A stretch of DNA of 35,705 nucleotides. Source: a virus. How positions within the stretch are numbered: the first letter of the stretch is position 1; each line of letters opens with the position of its first letter. A model generated the notes under the pieces. It was given only the letters and a program-made list of their open reading frames with translations. It searched no databases and was not told the origin of the DNA. The DNA lies in the IMG/VR virus record IMGVR_UViG_3300042561_000547, positions 1 through 35,705 of that record; one strand, written 5' to 3'. The position numbers were made by a program, and so were the translations under genes. This document shows, in pieces, positions 7,494 through 13,694 of the stretch.

Positions 7494-8416
7494 CGATTGA
7501 CGCGGCGCTGCTGTGCTGCTGCGATCCAAGCCCGTGCGCGAGGACTTGCGACTTCGGTTCGAGCTACTCGGTATCTGGAATCGCAGGCTCTTATTCCTTC
7601 AGCCGCCAGCAAGCGCCGCAGGGATGCGGTCAGGTATGCTTCACGCGCAGCTTCACGATCACGGTCAACTGGCAGCAGCTTGGACCGATCGTGGTGACGA
7701 GGCAGACATCTCCGGGAGGCTTCCAGCCATGCTCGTATGGAGGCCAAGGCGCGGTCGTCGTGACGGGAACCCTCACGATCACGGAGATATATGCGGGCGG
7801 GATCTGCCCGGATCAAGTGCAGGAGTACAGCTACTCGTTCGCGAACGATGTGCCGTGCGCCGTGACTCTGACATGCGGGCTCGGTCCCGCCTGCTCGTTT
7901 GCAACGGCAGGCAACGCGCCCGGATGGAACCACACGCTGCACATCTGCGACTTTCCGATCACCTGCTCGCATGAGGGAATCGGTGGCGACTGCGACAGTT
8001 GCCCGGAGCCGTTCGGCCCGTTTTCCCTTTGGTGCGTCGGTGGAACGGTGTCGTATCTGAGCGACATCATCTCGCCCGACGCGATCGTCGCGCGCGGATG
8101 CCTTGGATTCTACAAGCCCGGGACCACGGTCTTCCCGACGATGGCGGCGAACAGCGCGATCGCTGGTCCGTTCGGAGTCATGCTGTCGGACGAATGCGGC
8201 GGACAAGACCTCCCGCTTCCATGCACGCTAGGGGTTGGGACTGCCGCTTTCCTCTCGACGCGAGTGGACACGGCGACATTCACCCCGTGGTTTGACGAGC
8301 CGTCCGAAACCACGAAGTCGCCATGTGCCTCGACGGACTGGAGCGGGGGTCCGAGTTCAAGCTGCACCATCTCCATCATCCAAGGCGGCTGCGGGATACC
8401 GTGGCAGTATTCGTGA
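7490..8416 (+). CDS. Cysteine-rich virion-module protein
   Basis: A 308-residue protein starting at the GTG at 7490 in a GTGA overlap. It holds 23 cysteines (about 7.5%), beginning with LLCCCDPSPCARTC and continuing as spaced pairs such as CGQVC, CDSCPE and CTISIIQGGC. Between them lie Thr/Ser/Gly-rich beta strands. Such a density suggests a disulfide-stabilised or metal-binding extracellular adhesin exposed on the virion. No known phage domain is recognised. The next gene, also Cys-containing, overlaps it by 4 nt, implying a functional pair. Confidence 0.75.
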   Translation: MTIDAALLCCCDPSPCARTCDFGSSYSVSGIAGSYSFSRQQAPQGCGQVCFTRSFTITVNWQQLGPIVVTRQTSPGGFQPCSYGGQGAVVVTGTLTITEIYAGGICPDQVQEYSYSFANDVPCAVTLTCGLGPACSFATAGNAPGWNHTLHICDFPITCSHEGIGGDCDSCPEPFGPFSLWCVGGTVSYLSDIISPDAIVARGCLGFYKPGTTVFPTMAANSAIAGPFGVMLSDECGGQDLPLPCTLGVGTAAFLSTRVDTATFTPWFDEPSETTKSPCASTDWSGGPSSSCTISIIQGGCGIPWQYS

Positions 8417-8688
8417 CGGCCTGCGCGCACCATATCGGCGGCGCGTGCACGAACGCGTTTGCTCTCCCGCTTTACGGAGCAAGCCCGAGCGCGGGGGTGT
8501 GCCGCGTGTGCGCGCACTACGACGGGCCCGACCGCGGGCTAGGCGACACGGTGCACCGCGTTGCGCGCGCGACGGGAGTTGCGCGAGTCGTCCACGCTAT
8601 CGCCGGCGTCGACTGCGGCTGCGCGCAAAGACGCGCCGACCTGAACGCAGCCGTCCCGTTTGACGATGGAAGCACCAAGGAACCCTGA
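8413..8688 (+). CDS. Small Cys-containing protein, zinc-ribbon-like ends
   Basis: A 91-residue protein, GTG start at 8413 in a GTGA overlap with the cysteine-rich gene. Cysteines occur in clusters: TACAHHIGGAC at the start, VCRVCAHYDG in the middle and GVDCGCAQRRADLNAAVPF at the end. The last segment resembles a short motif (C-x-C-x-x-R-R-x-x-L-N) seen in many phage proteins of unknown function. The CxxC-like pairs could bind zinc or form disulfides. The role is unknown, and coupling suggests it assists or matures the preceding protein. Confidence 0.7.
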   Translation: MTACAHHIGGACTNAFALPLYGASPSAGVCRVCAHYDGPDRGLGDTVHRVARATGVARVVHAIAGVDCGCAQRRADLNAAVPFDDGSTKEP

Positions 8689-8691
8689 CGC

Positions 8692-10083
8692 ATGGCACTT
8701 ACCTACGACGGAACCGGCGGCCTATTCACTCGCGTCGGCGGCCTCATCTACATGATGGACGCCGTGCGAACGCATCAGGCGAACCTCAAGACCCTCCTCG
8801 CGGGCGTGCAGGCGAAGTATTCCAGCACCGACGCCTGGATGATCGACCAGCTCTCGGGAAGCATCGAGGGGCGCATCGAGGAGGCGGGAGGCATCCTCGC
8901 CGACATCCGCGCCGCCGCGGAGAAGACGATCGTGGAGATGTGCTGGGCAGAGGCGAACGGCACGGGCGCGAAGCAGACGATGCGCTCGAAGTCGATCAAC
9001 GACGCGCTCGTCTGGCTCATCCGCGAGATGCGGAACGACTCCGAGACCGTCGACGCCAGCTCGATCACGAAGTCGAGCACGACCTTCGGCGCGTCCAATG
9101 TCGCGGTCGGCGCGAAGTTCGTCTGGGCGACCAAGACCGCCAACGCGCTCCTCGGCGGCATGACCGACTACGAGAACATCCGAAGCGAGGTGCTCGAGGC
9201 CCGCTGCATACTCGACTCCGCAAGCGGCGCGGTGAATCCGGGAAGCGAGATCATCGAGGTCAAGGGCCAGGTTTCGTACCCGTCGCTCGACTACCGATTC
9301 CCCGCCGGCAGCGGGACCGTGACGCGCCTCACGACGGTCTGCGCGTCGGTCGACGCGGGGCCGCAGTACGCGAACATTCTCGCGAACTCCGACCTCGAGG
9401 ACCACGCCAGCAACCTCCCGGAACAGTGGACGATCGTGACGGGCACGGCGGGCACGCACTTCGCGACCGAGACGGGCGCGTCGAATGTCTTCCGCGGCTC
9501 GAAGTCGCTGAAGCTGATCCACGGCACGGGCACGCTCTTCAACATCCGCCAGCAGTTCGGGAGCTCGAGCGGAACCTACGGGCGGCTGACGCCCGATCGC
9601 CCGTATGTGATCGCGTTCGCCATCAAGACGGACGCGTCGTGCGCGGGCGTCATTCGCCTGTCGCTCAAGGACTCGAGCGGCAACATCCTTGACTCGAACA
9701 ACGCGGCGACCTCGTACACCCTGAGCGGATCGCTTTCGTACACCGTGCAGACCGCGACATTCCGCGCGCCGATCAATGTGCCGGCTGCGGTGTACTTCCA
9801 CCTCGAGTCGACCACGACCGTCAGCGGCGGCTCGGCCTACATCGATGAGATCATCCTTGCGGAACTGACGCCGATCGCGCCGGGCGGTCAGCAGATCGCG
9901 ATGATCGCGGGATCGACCGACTTCCGCGTCGACGACCTCGGCAGGTTCTACTTCACGAACGACTTCGAGGGCAAGGTGCAGGGCGGATTCGACCGCCTGT
10001 TCCGCATGTACGACAGCGGGCTGCAACTGCCGTCGAACACGCTCGGGACCGAGACGATCGCCGACAGCGTCATCTCTGCATGA
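8692..10083 (+). CDS. Tail/virion protein with carbohydrate-binding-like domain
   Basis: A 463-residue protein. Residues 1-~200 are helical and Ala/Thr-rich (GLIYMMDAVRTHQANLKTLLAG), a likely virion attachment region. Residues ~225-395 look like a jelly-roll carbohydrate-binding module: NILANSDLEDHASNLPEQW, then a beta series ending SGGSAYIDEIILAEL. The phrase 'N-s-d-l-E' followed by a Trp and a terminal D-E-I/V strand is typical of CBM-like domains. A role in binding a cell-surface glycan is inferred. This is the last gene of the first tail block; its end overlaps a leftward reading frame by 14 nt. Confidence 0.78.
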   Translation: MALTYDGTGGLFTRVGGLIYMMDAVRTHQANLKTLLAGVQAKYSSTDAWMIDQLSGSIEGRIEEAGGILADIRAAAEKTIVEMCWAEANGTGAKQTMRSKSINDALVWLIREMRNDSETVDASSITKSSTTFGASNVAVGAKFVWATKTANALLGGMTDYENIRSEVLEARCILDSASGAVNPGSEIIEVKGQVSYPSLDYRFPAGSGTVTRLTTVCASVDAGPQYANILANSDLEDHASNLPEQWTIVTGTAGTHFATETGASNVFRGSKSLKLIHGTGTLFNIRQQFGSSSGTYGRLTPDRPYVIAFAIKTDASCAGVIRLSLKDSSGNILDSNNAATSYTLSGSLSYTVQTATFRAPINVPAAVYFHLESTTTVSGGSAYIDEIILAELTPIAPGGQQIAMIAGSTDFRVDDLGRFYFTNDFEGKVQGGFDRLFRMYDSGLQLPSNTLGTETIADSVISA

Positions 10084-10327
10084 GGTGCGTGATGATCGTG
10101 CCGCGCGCCTGCGCGACCAGGTCGCGCGTCTGGTCGTCCTCGCAGAGGTCGAGCGCGATCGTGTAGAGGTCGAGCGATTCCCACGAAACCTCGTCAATGG
10201 CCCGGCAACGCGCCGCGTCGCGGCGGATGTTCGCGCGCTGGATGCTGGCGAGGGTCGTGGCGACATGGGCGCGGACGCGCCGCGCGCGCAGTTTGCTCGG
10301 AACCTGTTCGGGTGATCCGTCCTGCAT
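10070..10327 (-). CDS. Probable leftward gene, possible regulator
   Basis: An 85-residue reading frame on the minus strand, starting MQDGSPEQVPSKLRARRVRAH and ending ARGTIITHLMQR. Codon use is strongly gene-like for this genome: mostly G/C-ending codons, natural composition, and His-Val written CAT GTC to avoid ACGT. The plus-strand alternative in the same place is poor. The protein is predicted all-helical with a basic N-terminus. It would diverge from the early operon across an operator-like dyad, so a regulatory role is inferred. No clear ribosome binding site is seen, and an upstream ATG at 10447 is possible. Confidence 0.5.
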   Translation of the reverse strand: MQDGSPEQVPSKLRARRVRAHVATTLASIQRANIRRDAARCRAIDEVSWESLDLYTIALDLCEDDQTRDLVAQARGTIITHLMQR

Positions 10328-10397
10328 CCGAGCGGCACGATAACGCGTTTTTCGCGGAATGCGGTGAAAAAGTGCAGCATTCTCCGCAAGGCGTCGA

Positions 10398-10403
10398 TAG
10401 ACT
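10398..10403 (+). promoter_or_regulatory. Candidate early promoter -10 box (TAGACT)
   Basis: TAGACT lies 59 bases before the first early gene. No good -35 hexamer is present at 16-18 bp upstream, so it may need an activator or a phage-specific factor. The same hexamer occurs before the gene at 13695 and, with a better -35, before the gene at 27139. A bulged inverted repeat (GCGGAATGC with GCATTCTCCGC, about 10355-10386) lies just upstream. Confidence 0.4.
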
Positions 10404-10408
10404 GTCGC

Positions 10409-10427
10409 ATCGGACAAAATGTCCGAT
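10409..10427. promoter_or_regulatory. Operator-like dyad ATCGGACA-AAA-TGTCCGAT
   Basis: A perfect inverted repeat with 8-bp arms and a 3-bp centre, located where transcription from the TAGACT box would begin. A repressor bound here would block the early operon; as RNA it would form a 5' hairpin. It lies between the divergent leftward gene and the early operon, the normal place for a switch operator. The function is inferred from position. Confidence 0.55.
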
Positions 10428-10444
10428 CCGCGCATGAGGCGCGG
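10428..10444 (+). promoter_or_regulatory. 5'-UTR hairpin, ATGAG loop
   Basis: CCGCGC (10428-10433), loop ATGAG, GCGCGG (10439-10444), then AAACAGGAGACAGCAC and the start codon at 10462. It belongs to a set of similar hairpins at 12154, 13640 and 16011, each in front of the first gene of an early operon. It may stabilise mRNA or serve as a translational control site. Confidence 0.5.
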
Positions 10445-10461
10445 CAAACAGGAGACAGCAC

Positions 10462-10560
10462 ATGCCAGAGTTCGATCTGAGTCCGCTCGTCGTGGTCGCC
10501 GTCATCGGCGCGCCGGTCCTTCTCGCATTCGTGTTCGGTCAGGGGGTGTCGGATGAGTGA
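10462..10560 (+). CDS. Small single-pass membrane protein
   Basis: A 32-residue protein, MPEFDLSPLVVVAVIGAPVL and onward to FGQGVSDE, preceded by an AGGAGA ribosome binding site eight bases before the ATG. Residues 7-26 form one hydrophobic membrane segment. It is the first gene of the early operon and overlaps the Bet gene by 8 nt. Such tiny early membrane proteins are often host-takeover or superinfection-exclusion factors, but nothing specific is recognised here. Confidence 0.6.
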   Translation: MPEFDLSPLVVVAVIGAPVLLAFVFGQGVSDE

Positions 10561-11524
10561 ACTTGCCGTATCGCATCTCGACTCCGATCGCCTTGATCTG
10601 CTCAAGCGGACGATCTGCAAGGGCGCGTCAACCGAAGAACTTGAGTTGTTTGCCGCAGTCTGCAATCGAACCGGCCTCGATCCATTCGCCCGCCAAATCT
10701 ACGCAGTGCGTCGGTGGGACAACCGCCTTGGGCGCGAGATCCAGCAGACGCAGGTCAGCATTGACGGTTTCCGCCTCGTTGCGCAGCGGAGCGGGGAATA
10801 CGCGGGACAGACCCCTGTCCAGTGGTGCGGACAAGACGGGCAATGGCGGGACATCTGGCTCGGCGAGCACATCCCCGCCGCAGCCAGAGTCGGGGTCTAC
10901 CGCCGTGGATTCGCAGAGCCGTGCTACGCGATCGCCCTCTGGTCGGAGTATGTCCAGACAAAGAAGGACGGAAGTCCGACCGGTATGTGGAGTCGGATGC
11001 CGACTTTGATGCTCGCGAAGTGCGCAGAGGCTTTGGCGCTGCGCAAGGCGTTTCCTGCGGAGCTGAGCGGCTTGTACTCCGAGGATGAGATGGGACAAGC
11101 GGACAACGACGCGCAGCCGACGCCGAAGGCAATTCCCGAGCCGAAGGCCAAGGCCGTCAGCCCTGCCGCCATGCGGCAGATGACCCGCGAGGAGCGCCGC
11201 GCCGACACCGAGGCGCTGCTCTCGCCGACCCCGAAGGCTCTGCCGGTGGAGATCCCGATCGACGGCGGGTCCGACCAAGTTGCGATCGAGCCGCCGAACA
11301 GCGTGACTCTCACGCCGAAGTCCACGAAGATCGCGAAGATCCCGGACTCCGCGTGGTGGCGCGTGGATGTCGACCACGACGAGAAGCCGTTCGCGGTCAA
11401 CGACTCGCAGATCGCGGACGCGATCGAGGCGTCGATCGCATTCAACGCGACCGTGCGGGCGTTCTACTCGATGGCCGGAACGAAGCGCGTCATCGTGGAC
11501 CTCGAGGAGGTGGGACATGGGTAG
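10553..11524 (+). CDS. bet: Phage recombination protein Bet (Red-beta family)
   Basis: A 323-residue single-strand annealing protein. The N-terminal core is diagnostic: TEELELFAAVCNRTGLDPFAR, then QIYAVRRWD, QVSIDGFRLVAQRSGEYAGQ and, at residues 144-180, MPTLMLAKCAEALALRKAF followed by ELSGLYSEDEM. Bet anneals complementary strands during phage recombination and replication. The C-terminal ~140 residues form a Pro/Lys-rich linker and a separate tail with SAWWRVDVDHDEKPF, probably for partner binding. Its usual partner exonuclease is not recognisable nearby. It overlaps the next gene by 8 nt. Confidence 0.93.
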   Translation: MSELAVSHLDSDRLDLLKRTICKGASTEELELFAAVCNRTGLDPFARQIYAVRRWDNRLGREIQQTQVSIDGFRLVAQRSGEYAGQTPVQWCGQDGQWRDIWLGEHIPAAARVGVYRRGFAEPCYAIALWSEYVQTKKDGSPTGMWSRMPTLMLAKCAEALALRKAFPAELSGLYSEDEMGQADNDAQPTPKAIPEPKAKAVSPAAMRQMTREERRADTEALLSPTPKALPVEIPIDGGSDQVAIEPPNSVTLTPKSTKIAKIPDSAWWRVDVDHDEKPFAVNDSQIADAIEASIAFNATVRAFYSMAGTKRVIVDLEEVGHG

Positions 11525-11882
11525 GCTCCAAGAGCCAGGGTCCGAGGCGATCCGCGGTCAGCTCGCGATCGTCGCGGAAGACCCCGCCGTCTTCAAGCCG
11601 CACAGCCTGTACGAGTCGCTCAAGGTCGCGCGCATCATTCGCGACGACGAGGAGATCGCGCCCGAGATCCGCAGGCTGGTCGAGGTCGGCATCGTCCTCG
11701 ACCTCATGCCGGGGCATCTGAGGCCGCGCCGCGACCGCATGGCGCGCGCGCTTGGGTGCAGCGTCAGGACGCTCCTACGCCGTGAGATCGAGTGGGAGGG
11801 CGTCGATCCGATGATTCGGTTCGGTCTCGTGCGCCGCGCCGCGCGGTTGATCGTGGCGATGAGAGCGGCAGACAGATCCTGA
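11517..11882 (+). CDS. Early HTH-like protein
   Basis: A 121-residue protein whose ATG at 11517 lies inside the end of bet, preceded by GGAGGTGG. The C-terminal half (RDRMARALGCSVRTLLRREIE) reads like a helix-turn-helix, with a small residue before the turn and a recognition helix rich in Arg. The N-terminal half is helical. As the last gene before a strong terminator it completes the bet operon. A role in DNA binding linked to recombination or replication is an inference; no known family is identified. Confidence 0.65.
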   Translation: MGRLQEPGSEAIRGQLAIVAEDPAVFKPHSLYESLKVARIIRDDEEIAPEIRRLVEVGIVLDLMPGHLRPRRDRMARALGCSVRTLLRREIEWEGVDPMIRFGLVRRAARLIVAMRAADRS

Positions 11883-11899
11883 TTGAGCCATTCGCGTTC

Positions 11900-11940
11900 G
11901 CGCCGTCGCGGTCCTCCCCTGCCGCGACGGCGCTGTTTTT
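11900..11940 (+). terminator. Rho-independent terminator after the bet operon
   Basis: A perfect 12-bp stem, GCGCCGTCGCGG with CCGCGACGGCGC, around a 10-base loop, followed by TGTTTTT. It begins 18 bases after the stop of the 11517 gene and is one of the best intrinsic terminators in the window. Confidence 0.92.
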
Positions 11941-11971
11941 CCAATCCTGCAAAATTGCACAATCTTGGAAA
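11938..11971. promoter_or_regulatory. Nested dyad upstream of the 11990 promoter
   Basis: Outer arms TTTCCAA (11938-11944) and TTGGAAA (11965-11971) enclose an inner palindrome TGCAAAATTGCA (11948-11959). The centres differ by one base. The stretch is AT-rich against a 65% GC background and lies 20 bp before a TTGACA box, so it looks like an activator or repressor site. Confidence 0.45.
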
Positions 11972-11989
11972 TCGACCCAGTTTCCCCCC

Positions 11990-12019
11990 TTGACAGGCGC
12001 GGCCCTTCCCCCCTAAAAC
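11990..12019 (+). promoter_or_regulatory. Sigma70-like promoter TTGACA-18-TAAAAC
   Basis: A consensus -35 (TTGACA, 11990-11995) and a 4/6 -10 (TAAAAC, 12014-12019) with 18-bp spacing. The octad TTCCCCCC followed by T occurs twice, at 11982 and 12006, 24 bp apart, flanking the -35. The predicted start is about 12026, directly at the first hairpin of the small RNA candidate. Confidence 0.6.
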
Positions 12020-12025
12020 CCCCCA

Positions 12026-12125
12026 ACCACAACAAGTGGTAGTCCTGCCGTTCGCGTGTCCATTCGGTGACACCGCACAAGGACTCCTGACACACACACA
12101 CCTTCGTGTGTGTGTTTGGTTTTTG
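12026..12125 (+). ncRNA. Candidate free-standing structured small RNA
   Basis: About 100 nt between a consensus promoter and an intrinsic terminator, with no credible reading frame. Three hairpins follow one another. The first is ACCAC/GTGGT (12026-12040). The second is AGTCCT (12041-12046) with AGGACT (12080-12085), enclosing GTGTC/GACAC (12056-12060, 12069-12073). The third is the terminator hairpin (12092-12115). The predicted transcription start coincides with the first hairpin. An alternative is a leader or attenuator for the gene at 12185. No known RNA family is recognised. Confidence 0.5.
12092..12124 (+). terminator. Terminator with AC/GT repeat stem
   Basis: ACACACACAC (12092-12101), loop CTTC, GTGTGTGTGT (12106-12115), then TTGGTTTTT. 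The 10-bp stem is built from a dinucleotide repeat, which is unusual. The T-rich tail supports intrinsic termination of the small transcript that starts near 12026. Confidence 0.75.
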
Positions 12126-12129
12126 GAGT

Positions 12130-12172
12130 CGATACGCATCCGTATCGCAGTTCGCGGCGCATGACGCGCCGC
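12130..12172 (+). promoter_or_regulatory. Two 5'-UTR hairpins before the 12185 gene
   Basis: First hairpin: CGATACG (12130-12136), loop CATC, CGTATCG (12141-12147). Second: GCGGCGC (12154-12160), loop ATGAC, GCGCCGC (12166-12172), then AAAGGAGACCAC and ATG. The second belongs to the recurring ATGAN-loop hairpin set. An ATG inside its loop is in frame with the gene but has no ribosome binding site. Confidence 0.5.
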
Positions 12173-12184
12173 AAAGGAGACCAC

Positions 12185-12847
12185 ATGACCACGATCGAAT
12201 ACGCGCAGTTCCGCGACCGCATGCGCAGGCTCTTCGGAGGCGGCGACGACGACGAGGAGATCCAGCGCCTGCTGGTGGCCGCGTGCGCGAAGCTCGAGTA
12301 CGGCACGGCGATCTCCGCGCTCAACGAGTACGCGCTGCACGACGGCGGTCCGAAGCGGCGCTTCATCCCCGGGAAGTTCCTGCGGATCTACGAGACGCAG
12401 CCGCAGCCGAAGCGGGTCGTGCTGGTCGACCGCGAGGCGATGGCCCGCGAGGCGACGCTGAAGGAGGCGCGCCGCGCCGAGGAGGCGGCGGCGATCCGCG
12501 AGGAGCGCGACACGATCCGCCGCACGGTCGCGACCGCGAACCCGCTCCATGTCGGCGAGATCGTTGACGAGCTTGTGTCGTGGGGCGCGCCGCGCCCGCC
12601 GCTCACGCCCGAGGAGTGGCCGTGGCCGTGGACGCTGGCGGTCGCCGACATCCTGCTCGACCGCGTCCGCGCCGCGCCGACCGAGGCCGGCTACTACGAG
12701 CAGGTGCGTGCCGACCACGGCGGCTGGGTGGACGACCCGACCAAGCCGTTGCGCCCGCTCCCCGCGCGTGAGTGGTGGCGGGTCCACGGCGTGGCAGGGC
12801 TGGCGGCGAGGGGGATGATGCCTGCGAGCGAGGTAGCCTTGGGATGA
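12185..12847 (+). CDS. Early protein, possible helicase-loader-like N-terminus
   Basis: A 220-residue protein with AAAGGAGA before the ATG. Residues ~1-72 (FRDRMRRLFGGGDDDEEIQR ... ALNEYALHDGGPKRRFIPGK) resemble the small helical domain of G39P-type helicase loaders, which end in a K/R-x-F-x-P segment. Residues ~85-125 form a charged helix. The C-terminal ~90 residues are Trp/Pro-rich (TPEEWPWPWTLAVADILLDRV). If correct it would help recruit the host replicative helicase. The similarity is weak and by eye. It overlaps the next gene by 4 nt. Confidence 0.65.
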   Translation: MTTIEYAQFRDRMRRLFGGGDDDEEIQRLLVAACAKLEYGTAISALNEYALHDGGPKRRFIPGKFLRIYETQPQPKRVVLVDREAMAREATLKEARRAEEAAAIREERDTIRRTVATANPLHVGEIVDELVSWGAPRPPLTPEEWPWPWTLAVADILLDRVRAAPTEAGYYEQVRADHGGWVDDPTKPLRPLPAREWWRVHGVAGLAARGMMPASEVALG

Positions 12848-13446
12848 GATCCAAAACAATCGCTTCCCTGTTTGTTCAAGGCGACGGCTGCTACTCCTCC
12901 CTTGACTTTGTCGATCTCTGGCCGATTGAGAGGGACGCACGGAACTATCGCGATGACCTACCAGTGATCGCGCATCCCCCTTGTCAGTTGTGGGGCGCGC
13001 TGGCGGCGGTGAACTTTGCGAGGTGGGGCGGCGAACACAATCGGCCCGGCAACGACCACGGGTGCTTTGCTTCGGCGCTTGCTTCGGTGCGTCGATGCGG
13101 AGGCGTGCTCGAGCATCCTGCAAAGACGCGCGCGTGGGCGGCGCACGGCTTGCGGAAGCCTGAAGGAATCGGATGGTCTCAAGATGGCGACGGGTGGGTC
13201 TGCGAGGTCTGGCAGAGCGCATACGGTCACAGAGCATCAAAGGCGACATGGCTGTACTTCACGGGCAAGGCCGCGCCGTTCGACCTTCGGTGGGAACGAC
13301 CAAAGGGGACGCATCAAGTCGGATGGCACGATCACAGGGGCAAGGATCGGAACAAGCCGACCCTCTCAAAGCGCGAGGCCAACGCGACCCCCATTGAGTT
13401 CCGCGACGAGCTGATTCGCCTCGCACTGTCGGCGCGCCCGCGCTGA
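12844..13446 (+). CDS. Phage cytosine-methylase-like protein (HPPC family)
   Basis: A 200-residue protein starting in an ATGA overlap. It carries parts of a C5-cytosine methyltransferase core: AHPPCQLWG (residues ~41-49, like motif IV PCQ), GGVLEHPA (like motif VI ENV) and QSAYGHRASKATWLY, ending REANATPIEFRDELIRLA. The N-terminal SAM-binding FxGxG loop is not evident, although the family start ASLFVQGDGCYSSLDFVDLW may replace it. Many phages encode this family without a proven activity. DNA base methylation or another modification is possible. It is less GC-rich than its neighbours. Confidence 0.7.
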   Translation: MRSKTIASLFVQGDGCYSSLDFVDLWPIERDARNYRDDLPVIAHPPCQLWGALAAVNFARWGGEHNRPGNDHGCFASALASVRRCGGVLEHPAKTRAWAAHGLRKPEGIGWSQDGDGWVCEVWQSAYGHRASKATWLYFTGKAAPFDLRWERPKGTHQVGWHDHRGKDRNKPTLSKREANATPIEFRDELIRLALSARPR

Positions 13447-13469
13447 CCGCGAGGGGCGTCCTCGCGGTC
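13445..13469 (+). terminator. Strong hairpin after the methylase-like gene
   Basis: GACCGCGAGG, loop GGCGT, CCTCGCGGTC: a perfect 10-bp stem that starts at the stop codon of the 12844 gene. No T-run follows (GGGTAGGG), so it may be a weak terminator or an mRNA 3'-end stabiliser. Confidence 0.55.
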
Positions 13470-13470
13470 G

Positions 13471-13491
13471 GGTAGGGTCTCGGTAGGGTCT
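13471..13491. repeat. Tandem GGTAGGGTCT repeat
   Basis: GGTAGGGTCT occurs at 13471-13480 and again at 13482-13491, an 11-bp period close to one helical turn. It lies next to the dyad cluster. Short direct repeats spaced by one turn are typical of initiator or regulator binding sites. Confidence 0.5.
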
Positions 13492-13527
13492 GGCGCTCGG
13501 ACGGCTCAGAAGCGATCGTAGGCGGTT

Positions 13528-13609
13528 TGCATATGCAGTCCGACTATGCATAGGCAGATAACTGGAATCTGCGAAGAAATCTAGGAATCGCTCATACTTC
13601 CGTAGATTT
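13528..13609. other. Cluster of four dyads: origin or operator array candidate
   Basis: Within 82 bp lie two perfect 10-bp palindromes, TGCATATGCA (13528-13537) and CTATGCATAG (13544-13553), with centres 16 bp apart. Then comes CAGAT-7-ATCTG (13555-13571). Last is AAATCTAGGAA (13577-13587) facing TTCCGTAGATTT (13598-13609) across a 10-bp spacer. The stretch is clearly AT-richer than the genome and has no gene. It could be a replication origin with initiator sites or an operator array for the promoter at 13626. Confidence 0.55.
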
Positions 13610-13625
13610 GAGCCGAAACATGGTG

Positions 13626-13631
13626 TAGACT
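13626..13631 (+). promoter_or_regulatory. Candidate promoter -10 box (TAGACT)
   Basis: Same hexamer as at 10398 and 27103. No strong -35 is found at normal spacing; TAGATT lies at 13603-13608. It lies just after the dyad cluster and nine bases before a hairpin that would form the extreme 5' end of the message for the gene at 13695. Confidence 0.4.
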
Positions 13632-13639
13632 CACCTCGT

Positions 13640-13679
13640 CGCGCATGGAGCGCGGCGAACAGACGCGGCAGGAGCCGCG
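13640..13679 (+). promoter_or_regulatory. Two 5'-UTR hairpins with GGA-containing loops
   Basis: CGCGC, loop ATGGA, GCGCG (13640-13654), then CGCGGC, loop AGGA, GCCGCG (13664-13679), followed by GAAACGGAGCAGCC and ATG at 13695. Both loops contain GGA, the core recognised by CsrA-type regulators in hairpin loops. The first is also a member of the recurring early-operon hairpin set. Confidence 0.5.
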
Positions 13680-13694
13680 AGAAACGGAGCAGCC

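Noticed and set aside
10085-10315. 76-residue plus-strand frame after the tail gene
   Set aside because: It has no ribosome binding site and its codon use is poor compared with the overlapping minus-strand frame.
8722-10665. 647-residue minus-strand open frame
   Set aside because: It lies opposite the tail protein, the control region and the start of bet. Its Arg-rich composition is that of an antisense shadow of high-GC coding sequence; only the short 10070-10327 frame has gene-like codons.
10434-12187. ATGs in the hairpin loops as leader peptides
   Set aside because: Frames differ between sites: in frame with the gene at 12161, out of frame at 10434 and at 16016. No ribosome site precedes any of them, so the shared feature is RNA structure.
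11558-13249. 563-residue minus-strand open frame
   Set aside because: It runs through the bet terminator, the promoter and the small RNA candidate and is Arg/Pro-rich. The plus-strand genes explain the sequence better.
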